The position numbers were made by a program, and so were the translations under genes. The notes under the pieces are model-generated. The model searched no databases. It was not told the origin of the DNA and worked only from the letters and a program-made list of their open reading frames with translations. This document shows positions 44,253-53,434 of a stretch of DNA of 64,000 nucleotides, one piece after another. Within the stretch, counting starts at the first letter, position 1; each line of letters begins with the position of its first letter. Location of the stretch: positions 30,382 through 94,381 of the forward strand of contig PLRV01000078.1 of NCBI GenBank assembly GCA_003164925.1. The letters are read 5' to 3'. The stretch comes from Caulobacteraceae bacterium (GTDB lineage: Bacteria > Pseudomonadota > Alphaproteobacteria > Caulobacterales > Caulobacteraceae).

Positions 44253-45283
44253 TGGGCGATTCTCGCTCCAGCTTCGCAGGCGTCCAACGCAAGGCCCGCT
44301 AGGGCTTCAATCGTGGCCTCTTTCTCGACCGCCCCAATCGCATGAGCGGCCCTGGGCATGCCGTAAACAACGCAACTGGACTCGTCTTGCCCGAAGGTGC
44401 GGGCGCCGGCCTTGCGCATGGCCAACAGCCCTTCGGCGCCGTCCTTGCCCATGCCCGTCAGGATAAGGCCGACGGCATGACTTTGGTGCGTCACAGCGAC
44501 CGACTTGAACATCACATCGACCGAGGGCCGATGTCCACTGACCGGCGCCTGCTCGATCAGCTTGCAGGTCTTACCATCCCGCCCCCCGAGCGTCAGATGG
44601 GCGACCCCGCCGGGTGCGATATAGATTCGTCCAGGTTCGATCGGAGCGCCGTCGTAGGCTTCGGTCACCTGCGGCTGACAGACGCGGTTCAGGCGCTCGG
44701 CAAAGCTGCGCGTGAAATTAGCTGGCATATGTTGAGTGATCACCGTCGGGGGGCAGTTCGCGGGAAAGCTGCTGAGCAGGGTCAGGAGAGCCTCTACGCC
44801 TCCGGTCGAGGCGCCCACCGCCAACAGCATGCCGTTGCTACGGAAATTGGTGCGCACGGGGCTTGCGGGGGTTCCCTGGCTCGACCGTATCCGAGCCCCG
44901 GACGCCGCCTTCACCTTGGCCGCGAGTTCGCCGAACCCCTCTTCCCAATCGCCGGCGGCGGGCTTTCCAACGCAATCGATCGCCCCGAGGGCCAGGGCTT
45001 CCAGCGTAATCGCCGCGCCCTTGTAGGTAAGGGTGGACACCATGACCACCGGCGTGGGCCGCAGGCGCATCAGCTTTTCGAGAAACTCGATGCCGTTCAT
45101 GCCCGGCATCTCGACGTCCAGGGTGATGACGTCAGGATTGAGCGCCTTGATCGCCGCCCGGGCCTCAATGGGATCGGCCGCGGCGCCGACCACATCAATA
45201 TCGGGATCACGACGCAGAGCCATGGTGATCAGACCACGCATGGTTGGGGAATCGTCGACCACCAGCACCTTGACCTTGCTCAT
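44249..45283 (-). CDS. cheB: Chemoreceptor methylesterase/glutamine deamidase
   Basis: 344 residues from the ATG at 45283, chosen because GGAGAGGTGGA precedes it and it opens the receiver ([17 protein letters not shown]). The receiver phosphoacceptor is D56 ([12 protein letters not shown]). After a linker the esterase domain shows the Ser-His-Asp triad in [30 protein letters not shown] and [20 protein letters not shown]. It removes receptor methyl groups when phosphorylated by CheA. Four-base overlaps on both sides tie it to cheR and cheYII. Confidence 0.97.
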   Translation of the reverse strand: MSKVKVLVVDDSPTMRGLITMALRRDPDIDVVGAAADPIEARAAIKALNPDVITLDVEMPGMNGIEFLEKLMRLRPTPVVMVSTLTYKGAAITLEALALGAIDCVGKPAAGDWEEGFGELAAKVKAASGARIRSSQGTPASPVRTNFRSNGMLLAVGASTGGVEALLTLLSSFPANCPPTVITQHMPANFTRSFAERLNRVCQPQVTEAYDGAPIEPGRIYIAPGGVAHLTLGGRDGKTCKLIEQAPVSGHRPSVDVMFKSVAVTHQSHAVGLILTGMGKDGAEGLLAMRKAGARTFGQDESSCVVYGMPRAAHAIGAVEKEATIEALAGLALDACEAGARIAQ

Positions 45284-46143
45284 TCCACCTCTCCCGCGAG
45301 ACGGTAGGACGTCAGGCCGTCGCTCTGAAATTGTTTGCTGCCGACCCGCTCGGAATGGCCGATGTACAGCCGGCCGTCGGGCGTAAGCAAAGGCGCATAG
45401 CGGGACCACAGCCGGTCCTGGGTCGGCTGATCGAAATAGATGGCCACGTTGCGGCAGAAGATCGCGTTGAAACGCCCTTTCATCGGCCAATCGGCCATCA
45501 GGTTGAGCGGGCGGAAACTGACCAGGTTGCGCGCCTCCGCGCCCACAGAGAAATCGCCGCCGGGGAGTTTCTCCACCCAGCGATTACGCATCTCCGCCGG
45601 GATCGGCTCAACGGCATCCGCCGAATAAAGCCCCGCCTTGGCCTTATCCAGGATGCGCTCGTCGATATCCGTGGCCAAGATGCGCACGTCGTAGCGCTCG
45701 GCGTCTGGAAGTTGCGACAACACCGTGAGCGCGATCGAGTAAGGCTCCTCGCCGGACGAACATCCGGCCGACCAGATTCTAAGGCGTCCGCCGGCCTTGA
45801 TCGGGTTGATCCAGCGTGTGCGGATCTGTTTGGCCAGATCGACGAAGTGATGGCTCTCGCGGAAGAAACGGGTGACGTTGGTGGTCAGGGCCGACAACAT
45901 GGCCTGGCGCTCGTCTGCGCCGTCCTCGCTGCAAACCAGATTGCAATAGTCGTGGAAGCTCTCCAGGCCGAGCACGCGCAGACGCCGCGCCAGGCGCGAA
46001 TAGACCAGGCTGCTCTTGCCTTCCGGCAGATGAATGCCGGAATCCTCAAAAAGCACCGCGGCAATCCGCTTAAAATCCCGCTCGTTCAGAAGAAGGCTGG
46101 CGTCGCCTACGGACGACGCATGGGGAATTGCGGCAGGGGTCAT
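45280..46143 (-). CDS. cheR: Chemoreceptor methyltransferase
   Basis: 287-residue SAM-dependent methyltransferase for receptor glutamates. The N-terminal helical domain contains [20 protein letters not shown]; the SAM site is [20 protein letters not shown], followed by [11 protein letters not shown] and [15 protein letters not shown]. The adjacent receptor ends WDEF, a candidate docking tail for this enzyme. Overlaps cheW and cheB by 4 nt. Confidence 0.97.
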   Translation of the reverse strand: MTPAAIPHASSVGDASLLLNERDFKRIAAVLFEDSGIHLPEGKSSLVYSRLARRLRVLGLESFHDYCNLVCSEDGADERQAMLSALTTNVTRFFRESHHFVDLAKQIRTRWINPIKAGGRLRIWSAGCSSGEEPYSIALTVLSQLPDAERYDVRILATDIDERILDKAKAGLYSADAVEPIPAEMRNRWVEKLPGGDFSVGAEARNLVSFRPLNLMADWPMKGRFNAIFCRNVAIYFDQPTQDRLWSRYAPLLTPDGRLYIGHSERVGSKQFQSDGLTSYRLAGEVE

Positions 46144-46610
46144 GCAGCCTCTGCCTCGATGTCGGGCAGAATCCGGTCCAGAGCCACGAGGCTGATCATG
46201 CGGCCGTCAATGGCCAGGATCCCGCGCACAAAGGCCCTCACCGTATCGCAGGCTACATCCGGGGTGGGTTGCACCATGTCGCTGGTGACCGTCAGAATAT
46301 CGGACACCGCATCGACCAGAAGACCGACCAGCCGCGAGCCGATGTGGGTCACGATAATCACGTGGCGGGCCGAGGGTTCGGCGGGCGGACGGCCCAGGCG
46401 GTTGTTGAAATCCACGATCGGCAGCACCGCGCCGCGAAGATTGATGACGCCGCACACATAGCTGGGCGTCTGCGGCAGGGGCGTGGCCGGGGTCCAGCCG
46501 CGGATCTCCCGCACGGCCATGATGTCCACGCAGTATTCCTGGTCTCCGGCTCTGAAGGAGACCAGTTCGCGGGAGGACTCTTCGCTGACGGGCGTCTTGG
46601 TGGGGATCAT
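46140..46610 (-). CDS. cheW: Chemotaxis coupling protein
   Basis: 156-residue CheW scaffold linking receptors to CheA. The two SH3-like halves include [20 protein letters not shown] and [18 protein letters not shown], followed by [14 protein letters not shown]. Located 3 nt downstream of cheA and overlapping cheR by 4 nt, so stoichiometry is probably set by coupled translation. Confidence 0.96.
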   Translation of the reverse strand: MIPTKTPVSEESSRELVSFRAGDQEYCVDIMAVREIRGWTPATPLPQTPSYVCGVINLRGAVLPIVDFNNRLGRPPAEPSARHVIIVTHIGSRLVGLLVDAVSDILTVTSDMVQPTPDVACDTVRAFVRGILAIDGRMISLVALDRILPDIEAEAA

Positions 46611-46613
46611 GAC

Positions 46614-48839
46614 CTAGCTCGCAAGGGCAAATGTGGGGGACGCCGGTGACTTGCCGCGCAGGGCGATTACGGCGTCGACATCAATGATGAGGGCGACGCG
46701 TCCATCGCCCAGAATGGTGGCGGCGGCTATGCCTGGAACGTCCTGGAAGTTGGCCTCCAGGCTCTTGATGACCACCTGGCGTTGACCTTGAATGGTATCG
46801 ACCAGCAGAGCGGCGCGGCCGCCCGCTTCGTTTTCCACCAGTATGCATACCCCTTCGGCGGGGTTGGCGGCCTGCTCTCGCCAGCCAAGCACGGCGCCAA
46901 CGTCAATGAGAGGCGCATAGGTGTCGCGAACCGCCAGAACGCGGCTTTGCGGGCCGAGCAGGCGCACGTCCGAAGGTTTGGGCTGCAGGGTCTCTATGAT
47001 CGAGGTCAACGGGGCCACGAGAGTCTGATCGCCCACGGTCACCACCATGCCATCGAGCACGGCGAGCGTCAGGGGCAGGCTCATGGTGAAGGTGGAGCCC
47101 TGGCCCGGCGTAGAGGCGATGGCGATGCGCCCGCCCAACGCTTGCAGGGAGCGTTTGACCACATCCATGCCCACGCCTCGGCCGGAGATGTTCGAAATGG
47201 TCGAAGCGGTCGAGAAACCCGGCAGGAACAGCAGATTGTCGATCTCGTCGTCGGTGAGCTGGGCGTCGGGGTCGATGAGACCCTTGTCGATGGCGATCTG
47301 GCGCACGCGCGGGCGGTTGATGCCCTTGCCGTCGTCCGACACCTCGATGACGATCCGCCCCGAACGGTGCAGGGCCGCCAGGCGGATGACGCCTTCTTCC
47401 GGCTTGCCCGCCGCCACGCGCTCTGCGGGCGTTTCCAGGCCGTGGTCCACGGCGTTGCGGATCATATGGGTGATGGGATCGCTCAGGCGCTCAATCACGG
47501 TCTTGTCGACTTCGGTGCCCTCACCTTCGGTCACCAGCCGCACCCTCTTTCCGGTGGACAGGGCGATTTCGCGCACCAGGCGGGGAATGCGCTGGAAGAC
47601 AGACTTCACCGGCTGGGCGCGGATGGCCATCACGCTATCCTGGATCTCCCGGGTAAGCTGCTCCAGGTCGTCTAGGCCGACCATAACCGTGGACGACCGC
47701 GCGAAGCCGGACTCGGCCACGCGCTGGGCCAGCATGGCCTGGTTGATCACCAATTCGCCGACCAGATCGATCAGGCGGTCGACACGATCCAGATCGACAC
47801 GGATGGTCGCCTGAGGCCCGCTCGGCTGACCCGAACGGGCCGCATCGGGCGCGGCGTCGCCTTGTGGATGGTCGCTGGAGACAGAGCTGGCGCCCGCCTT
47901 CGTCTGGTCCATGTGAACCTGAACCGACGGGACGACCTGATCGATAATCGCCTGGATTTCGCCGTCGGAAGGCGGCGGCGACGGCATGCGCGCCTGGGCC
48001 AGAACGGATTCCAGGTCCATCGCCGGCGGCGCTTGGGACACCGGAACCAGAGCCTCTATGGTCAGGTCGCAGTCGCCGTCCACAAATTCGAAGGCCGCCT
48101 GAACGGCGTCTCTCGAACAATCGGCGCTCAGATCGATGGTCCAGTTCAAATATGCCGCTTCCGGATCCATTACGTCCAGATCCGGCAAGCCTTCCGCGTT
48201 CAAATGCACGGCGCACGGCCCCAGCCGCTCCAGCTCGCGCACCAAGGGCGTGACATCGTTGGCCTTGGCATAGAGGTCTGACGCCGGGGTAAAGCAGATG
48301 CGCCAACCGCTGGCGGGCGGCGGATCCAGGTTCACGCGCAGGGGGACAAAGCCGATCTCGTCGGGGACCGGCTCGTCGGAATCCAGTCCGGGCGACGCGG
48401 CGCTGGGAACCGCTATGAAAGCGGGAGGAGGCTCCGCTGCTGCGGACGCGGACCCGTCCTGCGTGAGCGCGGCGAGCTCGGCCATTAGGGCGCTGGAGCG
48501 CTGCTCGTCCGCCGGGGTCTGACCTTGGGCCGCCGAAACGTGGTCGGACAGCATGTCCGAAGCGCGCAGCATAAGCTTGACCGCTGGCGTGCTCATGGCC
48601 AGTCGGCCGGCGCGCATTTCATCCAGCGCCGTTTCGAACACGTGGGCGAAGCTGACAAGCTCCTCCAGGCCGAACGCGCCGGCGCCGCCCTTGATGGAAT
48701 GGACCGCCCGGAACACGGCATTCACGATTTCCGGGTCGTTATCGCCCGTTTCCAAGGCCATGAGTCCGGCCTCCAGGTCCGCCAGAAGTTCCTGGCATTC
48801 CTGGAAGAAGGTCGCCTTGATCTGCTCCATCGGGTCCAA
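46614..48839 (-). CDS. cheA: Chemotaxis histidine kinase
   Basis: About 741 residues. I favour a TTG start at 48839 (giving MDPMEQIKATFF) because AGGAG lies 8 nt upstream; an ATG at 48830 is in frame. Domains: P1 phosphotransfer with H47 (AVHSIKGGAGAFG), a P2-like region (GWRICFTPASDLYAKANDVT), an acidic/proline linker, P3 dimerisation (VDLDRVDRLIDLVGELVINQ), P4 ATPase (HMIRNAVDHGLETPAER; DDGKGINRPR; GRGVGMDVV) and P5 CheW-like. It phosphorylates the CheY proteins and CheB. It starts 11 nt after the cheYI stop. Confidence 0.97.
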   Translation of the reverse strand: MDPMEQIKATFFQECQELLADLEAGLMALETGDNDPEIVNAVFRAVHSIKGGAGAFGLEELVSFAHVFETALDEMRAGRLAMSTPAVKLMLRASDMLSDHVSAAQGQTPADEQRSSALMAELAALTQDGSASAAAEPPPAFIAVPSAASPGLDSDEPVPDEIGFVPLRVNLDPPPASGWRICFTPASDLYAKANDVTPLVRELERLGPCAVHLNAEGLPDLDVMDPEAAYLNWTIDLSADCSRDAVQAAFEFVDGDCDLTIEALVPVSQAPPAMDLESVLAQARMPSPPPSDGEIQAIIDQVVPSVQVHMDQTKAGASSVSSDHPQGDAAPDAARSGQPSGPQATIRVDLDRVDRLIDLVGELVINQAMLAQRVAESGFARSSTVMVGLDDLEQLTREIQDSVMAIRAQPVKSVFQRIPRLVREIALSTGKRVRLVTEGEGTEVDKTVIERLSDPITHMIRNAVDHGLETPAERVAAGKPEEGVIRLAALHRSGRIVIEVSDDGKGINRPRVRQIAIDKGLIDPDAQLTDDEIDNLLFLPGFSTASTISNISGRGVGMDVVKRSLQALGGRIAIASTPGQGSTFTMSLPLTLAVLDGMVVTVGDQTLVAPLTSIIETLQPKPSDVRLLGPQSRVLAVRDTYAPLIDVGAVLGWREQAANPAEGVCILVENEAGGRAALLVDTIQGQRQVVIKSLEANFQDVPGIAAATILGDGRVALIIDVDAVIALRGKSPASPTFALAS

Positions 48840-48850
48840 GGCAGGGGCTC

Positions 48851-49216
48851 CTAAGCGGCCACGCGGCGGATAGCCTCGACCAGCTTGTCCGGACTGAACG
48901 GCTTTACGATCCACCCCGTGGCGCCGGCCTGGCGAGCCCGATCCTTCTTGGCCGGATCGCTTTCGGTGGTCAGGACCAGAATTGGCAGGCCCCGATGGCG
49001 CTCGCTGCGCCGCACGCCCTCGATGAAGCCGAAGCCATCCATACGAGGCATGTTGATGTCGGTTATGATGACTTGCGGATCGCTTTCGGCGAGCACTTCC
49101 AAGCCGTGCAAGCCGTCAACCGCTTGCACAACATTGAAACCCGCCCCCTGAAGGGCGAGCATCAGCATGTCGCGCATGGTCCGGGAATCATCGATCGTCA
49201 AAACGGTCAGACTCAT
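48851..49216 (-). CDS. cheYI: CheYI, chemotaxis response regulator
   Basis: 121-residue receiver with D9-D10, phosphoacceptor D53 (IITDINMPRMDG), T83 and K105 (GWIVKPFSP), all canonical. Its start overlaps the STAS gene by 4 nt. Placed directly before cheA, as in the Caulobacter cluster. Confidence 0.95.
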   Translation of the reverse strand: MSLTVLTIDDSRTMRDMLMLALQGAGFNVVQAVDGLHGLEVLAESDPQVIITDINMPRMDGFGFIEGVRRSERHRGLPILVLTTESDPAKKDRARQAGATGWIVKPFSPDKLVEAIRRVAA

Positions 49217-49485
49217 AGGCCGAGCTCCGGCAGGTTGGCTGCACCGGTAAGGCGCAGCATTTCAGTGAAAGCAGACGAAGGTTTGGTGATGGCGAAGTGC
49301 TGGCCGTCCGCAGCCCAGGCCCGGGCCGCCGACAGCAGAATCTGAAGGCCGAGGCCGCCAATGCGCTGCACCTCGGAGGCGTCGAGCTCCAGCGGCGCGC
49401 CTCGCCGCTCGACCAATTGACCACGCAAGGCAGTCACGGAGGCCGTATTGATCACGGGCGGCAGGGGGAAGAGCGGTGTTTCCAT
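49213..49485 (-). CDS. cheX: STAS-domain protein of the che operon (Caulobacter cheX position)
   Basis: 90 residues from the ATG at 49485; an upstream TTG at 49503 is possible. The fold is a STAS/anti-anti-sigma type (APLELDASEVQRIGGLGLQI, then LLSAARAWAADGQHFAI). A serine aligned with the phosphorylatable residue of SpoIIAA is not obvious: the position reads R-I-G-G. Caulobacter carries a gene called cheX here; it is unrelated to the CheX phosphatase of spirochaetes and Thermotoga. Role unknown. Confidence 0.8.
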   Translation of the reverse strand: METPLFPLPPVINTASVTALRGQLVERRGAPLELDASEVQRIGGLGLQILLSAARAWAADGQHFAITKPSSAFTEMLRLTGAANLPELGL

Positions 49486-49515
49486 CAGGGCTTCTTCGTT
49501 CAAATGGGTTCTCGC

Positions 49516-51318
49516 TTAGAATTCATCCCAGACATCCTGGGGTTCGGCCAACCGGGCGGAGGTGGTGGTTCTGAGCGCAGGCGCCGAATGGCGCGAGCGC
49601 ATAGGCGCCTTCGCTGCGGGGGCCGCACGGGCGGTCTGCGGCGCATGAACAGCTTCCGCGCCGGTGTGGAAGCGGCCCATCATACGGACCAGCTCCTCGG
49701 CCTCCTGCGCCAGCCCGTGGCTGGCGGCGGTGGATTGCTCCACCATGGCCGCGTTCTGCTGGGTCGTCTGATCCATATGGTTGATGGCGGTATTGACCTG
49801 CGACAGGCCGGTCGCCTGCTCCTGGGCCGAGGCGGCGATGTCCGACACGAGGCCTTTGATTTCGCCCACCCCGGAGATGATCCGGTCCAGAGCCCCACCG
49901 GTCTGGCCCACCAGATCCACGCCCTGCTTCACCTGCTGGGAGGAGGCTGAAATAAGGGCCTTGATCTCCTTGGCGGCTTCGGCCGAGCGCTGAGCCAGGG
50001 CGCGCACTTCGGAGGCCACCACCGCGAAGCCTCGACCCGCATCGCCGGCGCGGGCCGCTTCGACCCCCGCGTTCAAGGCCAACAGGTTGGTCTGGAAGGC
50101 GATTTCGTCGATCACCCCGATGATCTGACCGATCTTGTGCGAGGATTGCTCGATCTGGTCCATGGCCGAAATGGCTTCGCGAACCACCGACCCGCCCTTT
50201 TCGGCATCCGTCTTGGCCTGGGCCACGACCGTGTTGGCCTGGGCCGCGCCCTCGGCGGTTTTCTTCACCGTGGCGGTGATCTCGTCCATCGCCGCGGCGG
50301 TCTGCTCCAGCGTGGCCGCCTGCTGCTCGGTGCGGCGCGATAGATCGTCGGCCGCCTGGCTGATCTCGCCCGCCCCGCCGCGCATGCCCTGGGCGTTGGA
50401 CGCGATCACCTTCATCACATCCTGCAACTGCTCCATGGCGCCGTTGAAGTCGGCCTTCAGCTTGCGATGTGACGTCGCCAGTTCCGTGGTGATTCGATAT
50501 TCAAGATTGTTGCGTCCCAGTTCCGCCAAGCCAAGCGTGACTTCATTCAGAACCTGCGCGCGCGCCGTAATGTCGGTAGCGAATTCGACCACCTTGATGA
50601 CCTGGCCATGGGCGTCATAGACCGGGTTGTAGGAGGCCTGGATCCACACTTCCTTGCCGCCCTTGCCGATGCGCTTGAATTCGCCGGCGACGAACTCTCC
50701 CGCCTGCAGCGTGCGCCAGGACTGTTCGTATTCGCTGGAACTGGCCCAGGCGGGATCAACGAACATGCGGTGGTTGCGCCCGACAATTTCATCGAGGCGA
50801 TAACCCAAAGCCTTCAGAAAGTTCTCGTTGGCCGTGATGATATCGCCGGTCGGCTTGAACTCGGCGACACATTGCGCTCTCGAAATCGCGTTGACCTTGC
50901 CCTCGAACTCGACGCCGCGCTGCTTCTCCGCCGTGATGTCGGCGGCGACCTGCACCACCTTGGTCACGCGGCCGCCAGCGCCGACGATCGGGCTGTATGA
51001 AGCCTGAATCCAGACATCCCGCCCCCCCTTGGCGACGCGGCGAAATTCTCCCGTGCGGAATTCACCACGAGAGAGCGCGGCCCAGAAGGCTTCATATTCC
51101 GGGCTTCGGACGAACTCGGAATCAACAAACATGCTGTGATTGCGTCCGATGAGGTCATCAAGCTCGTAGCCCAAAGCACGGCAGAAGTTCTGGTTGGCCA
51201 CCAGAATTTTTCCCCTGGTATCAAATTCAATAATGGCCAGCGCCTTATCGAGCGCCTTGAGGACGAGTTCTGGGGATCCACCGATCGACCCGCCCCTCAT
51301 AAAACCATTACCATTCAT
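49516..51318 (-). CDS. mcp: Soluble methyl-accepting chemotaxis protein with two PAS domains
   Basis: 600 residues from the ATG at 51318 (GGGGGA about 10 nt upstream; a TTG at 51342 is in frame). No transmembrane helix. Two tandem PAS modules of the same type occupy residues ~20-260; each contains RNHxMFVD and WIQASYxPV segments and ends in ADIT/TDIT. They are so alike (GRNHSMFVD versus GRNHRMFVD) that they arose by duplication. The MCP signalling hairpin follows, with tip [20 protein letters not shown]. The C-terminal tail ends DVWDEF, resembling the NWETF-type docking pentapeptide for CheR/CheB. First gene of the che operon; likely senses a cytoplasmic redox or energy signal. Confidence 0.94.
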   Translation of the reverse strand: MNGNGFMRGGSIGGSPELVLKALDKALAIIEFDTRGKILVANQNFCRALGYELDDLIGRNHSMFVDSEFVRSPEYEAFWAALSRGEFRTGEFRRVAKGGRDVWIQASYSPIVGAGGRVTKVVQVAADITAEKQRGVEFEGKVNAISRAQCVAEFKPTGDIITANENFLKALGYRLDEIVGRNHRMFVDPAWASSSEYEQSWRTLQAGEFVAGEFKRIGKGGKEVWIQASYNPVYDAHGQVIKVVEFATDITARAQVLNEVTLGLAELGRNNLEYRITTELATSHRKLKADFNGAMEQLQDVMKVIASNAQGMRGGAGEISQAADDLSRRTEQQAATLEQTAAAMDEITATVKKTAEGAAQANTVVAQAKTDAEKGGSVVREAISAMDQIEQSSHKIGQIIGVIDEIAFQTNLLALNAGVEAARAGDAGRGFAVVASEVRALAQRSAEAAKEIKALISASSQQVKQGVDLVGQTGGALDRIISGVGEIKGLVSDIAASAQEQATGLSQVNTAINHMDQTTQQNAAMVEQSTAASHGLAQEAEELVRMMGRFHTGAEAVHAPQTARAAPAAKAPMRSRHSAPALRTTTSARLAEPQDVWDEF

Positions 51319-51630
51319 TAGGCCGATCCCCCGGAAGTTCAATACGCCTAACCTGAGTCTAAGCTTTCGAGCGCCTTAGACGATAGAGAGGCTTAAGGAT
51401 ATCCTGGCATCGGTTTGGTTCAGAACCCCTTAACGCTGAACCGTTGGACAAATGTCCTCATCTTAGATGGTGAATGGGTCCGGTATTGCGGGTCACGGCC
51501 GCGTCCGGCCCTTCAGAAGGGGCTTTGATTGGCTCCGGATCGCACGCAGAGCGCGCCGATCCCAGAGCCGGACGGCTTCATGTGAAGCTCGATCAGCCTC
51601 AACATCTTTCAGGCTGGATGTGCGGCTCGC
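51319..51630. promoter_or_regulatory. Promoter region of the che operon
   Basis: About 310 nt with no supportable gene, between the che operon start and the 3' end of the Anbu gene. It should hold the che promoter. The only clear structure is an inverted repeat, GGTTCAG (51417-51423) with CTGAACC (51436-51442), about 100 nt before the mcp start. No CtrA box (TTAA-N7-TTAA) or sigma-54 (-24/-12) site was recognised by eye. Confidence 0.35.
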
Positions 51631-52362
51631 TCAGGGCGGGGCGGGCAAACCATTCACCAGGGCGTTCAAGCCCTCCGCGTAGGCGCGGCGAAGCTCCCGG
51701 AAATAGGGATCATGCTCCTCGAAAGTCTGCAAATCGTCCGCGCTGAAGCTGTCGACCGGGTAGCGCAGCAGGTCGATCGGCAGCCCCACCGACAGATTGC
51801 TGCGCAGGGTCGCGTCGAACGACAGAAGGGCCAGCTTGGCCGCCTCCCGCATGTCGGTGCCCAGCGACAGCGCCCGATCCAGAATGGGCTTGCCATACTT
51901 GGTTTCGCCAATCTGCAGGAAGCAGGACCGAGCGGAGGCTTCCACGAAGTTGCCCGCCGAGTAGATCTGGAACAGCCGTGGCGCTTCGCCCTTGATCTGG
52001 CCGCCGACCAGGAAGCTGGCGGAGGGATCGCCAAACGGCGTCACATACTTGGCGTCGTGGTCCTCCACCTGGCGCAGCATGCTCCCGACCGCCAGCGCGA
52101 CCTCGAACATGGTCTTGGGCGCGCGCAAGTCGCCGGGCGAGCCTTGCGGAGCATCGTCCTGAGAGGCCTCCTTCAGCGCTGTCACCACCGATTGGGTGGT
52201 GGCGAGGTTGCCCGCCGACAGGATGGCGATCACCCGCTCGTCGGTCGCGCGCAGGATCTCGAGCTTCCTGACCTTGGCGACCTGGTCGACGCCGGCGTTG
52301 GAGCGGGAGTCGGAAGCCAGAACGAGGCCGGTCGGCAAAAGGATTCCCAGGCAATAGGTCAA
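51631..52362 (-). CDS. Anbu-type proteasome-like peptidase
   Basis: 243 residues of the Ntn-hydrolase superfamily, matching Anbu, the bacterial proteasome-beta relative. It begins MTYCLGILLPTGLVLASDSR: removal of Met leaves Thr1 as nucleophile, with D17 (ASDSR) and K32 (VRKL) in the positions used by the proteasome/HslV triad. The TTG start at 52362 has AGGGAG 7 nt upstream and is the only start that places Thr at position 2. Anbu genes usually neighbour a transglutaminase-like protein, an alpha-E protein and an ATP-grasp protein; none is here, so this is a stand-alone copy. The substrate is unknown. Confidence 0.9.
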   Translation of the reverse strand: MTYCLGILLPTGLVLASDSRSNAGVDQVAKVRKLEILRATDERVIAILSAGNLATTQSVVTALKEASQDDAPQGSPGDLRAPKTMFEVALAVGSMLRQVEDHDAKYVTPFGDPSASFLVGGQIKGEAPRLFQIYSAGNFVEASARSCFLQIGETKYGKPILDRALSLGTDMREAAKLALLSFDATLRSNLSVGLPIDLLRYPVDSFSADDLQTFEEHDPYFRELRRAYAEGLNALVNGLPAPP

Positions 52363-52455
52363 GACGCACTCCCTATTTCAACGATATACGGCGCCATCCG
52401 GCGCCCAAGCGGCGTCCGCGTCCAGAGTGGATAGACCGTCGGGAGCAAGATCGCC

Positions 52456-53388
52456 ATGAAGACCGCGCTAGATCTTTCCGAAGCGATCGCGGTCGTCCAC
52501 AGGGACATGCAAGCGCATCTCGGCCAAGGCCGGGTGGCCGACTATATCCCCGCCCTGGCGCGAGTCGATCCGCGCCGTTTCGGCATAGCGGCGGCCACCT
52601 GCGACGGACAGCTGGTTTGCGCGGGCGACGGCGCGGAGCCCTTTTCCGTCCAGAGCATCTCCAAGGTGTTCACCCTGACCCTGGCCCTGGAGAAGCTGGG
52701 CGCGGACCTGTGGCGGCGGGTGGGGCGCGAACCGTCCGGATCGCGCTTCAACTCCATGGTCAGGCTGGAGCAGGAACACGGGGTGCCGCGCAATCCCCTG
52801 ATCAACGCCGGCGCCCTGGTGGTGACCGACGCCTTGCTCGACCGCGGCGATACCGGGACCACGATCGAAGGCATCGCCGATTTCCTGCGCCTGCGCTCGG
52901 AAGACCCCAGCGTGGACATCGATCAGGAAGTGGCCCGCTCGGAAGGCGACACCGGCTTTCTCAACGCCAGCTTGGCCAACTTCCTCAAGGCGTCGAACAA
53001 TCTGCACAGCGACGTGGCCGATGTGCTGAAGGTCTATTTCAACCAGTGCGCCCTGCGCATGAGTTGCAGTCAGTTGGCCCGCGCGGGCCTGTACCTGACC
53101 GCCGATGGGCTTGATCCTTGGACCGGCGAGCGCGTCACCACCGCCGTGCGAGCCAGGCGGATCAACGCCATCATGATGACCTGCGGCCACTATGACGCCT
53201 CGGGCGAATTCGCCTTTCGCGTGGGCTTGCCAGGCAAGAGTGGCGTGGGCGGGGGCATCCTGGCCATCGCGCCCCACCGCGCGGCCGTGGCCGTATGGTC
53301 ACCGGGCCTGAACGCCGCGGGAACCTCGCACGTGGGCTCCATGGCCTTGGAGCGCCTGGCGCAACTGATGGACTGGTCGGTGTTCTGA
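52456..53388 (+). CDS. glsA: Glutaminase
   Basis: 310-residue serine-dependent glutaminase with a beta-lactamase-like fold, converting glutamine to glutamate and ammonia. The catalytic S-x-x-K is S67-K70 in EPFSVQSISKVFTLTLAL; RNPLINAGALVVTDAL and GLPGKSGVGGGILA are the remaining signatures. GGGAG precedes the ATG. Divergent from the Anbu gene with about 93 nt between starts. May contribute to acid tolerance or nitrogen recycling. Confidence 0.97.
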   Translation: MKTALDLSEAIAVVHRDMQAHLGQGRVADYIPALARVDPRRFGIAAATCDGQLVCAGDGAEPFSVQSISKVFTLTLALEKLGADLWRRVGREPSGSRFNSMVRLEQEHGVPRNPLINAGALVVTDALLDRGDTGTTIEGIADFLRLRSEDPSVDIDQEVARSEGDTGFLNASLANFLKASNNLHSDVADVLKVYFNQCALRMSCSQLARAGLYLTADGLDPWTGERVTTAVRARRINAIMMTCGHYDASGEFAFRVGLPGKSGVGGGILAIAPHRAAVAVWSPGLNAAGTSHVGSMALERLAQLMDWSVF

Positions 53389-53392
53389 ACAC

Positions 53393-53423
53393 AAAAAGCG
53401 GCCGAGCCCTTGAGGGCCCGGCC
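53393..53423 (-). terminator. Terminator between glsA and the TonB receptor
   Basis: GGCCG-a-GCCC and GGGC-c-CGGCC (53400-53423) form a strong stem with one mismatch. On the minus strand it is followed by GCTTTTTGTG, a good Rho-independent signal 12 nt after the receptor stop. It may also serve glsA from the other side, though without a T-run there. Confidence 0.75.
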
Positions 53424-53434
53424 TTAGAGGAAAA

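Noticed and set aside
51343-51480. CtrA (TTAA-N7-TTAA) or sigma-54 site upstream of the che operon
   Set aside because: TTAA tetramers occur (for example near 51429) but not with the required spacing, and no -24/-12 GG/GC pair was found.
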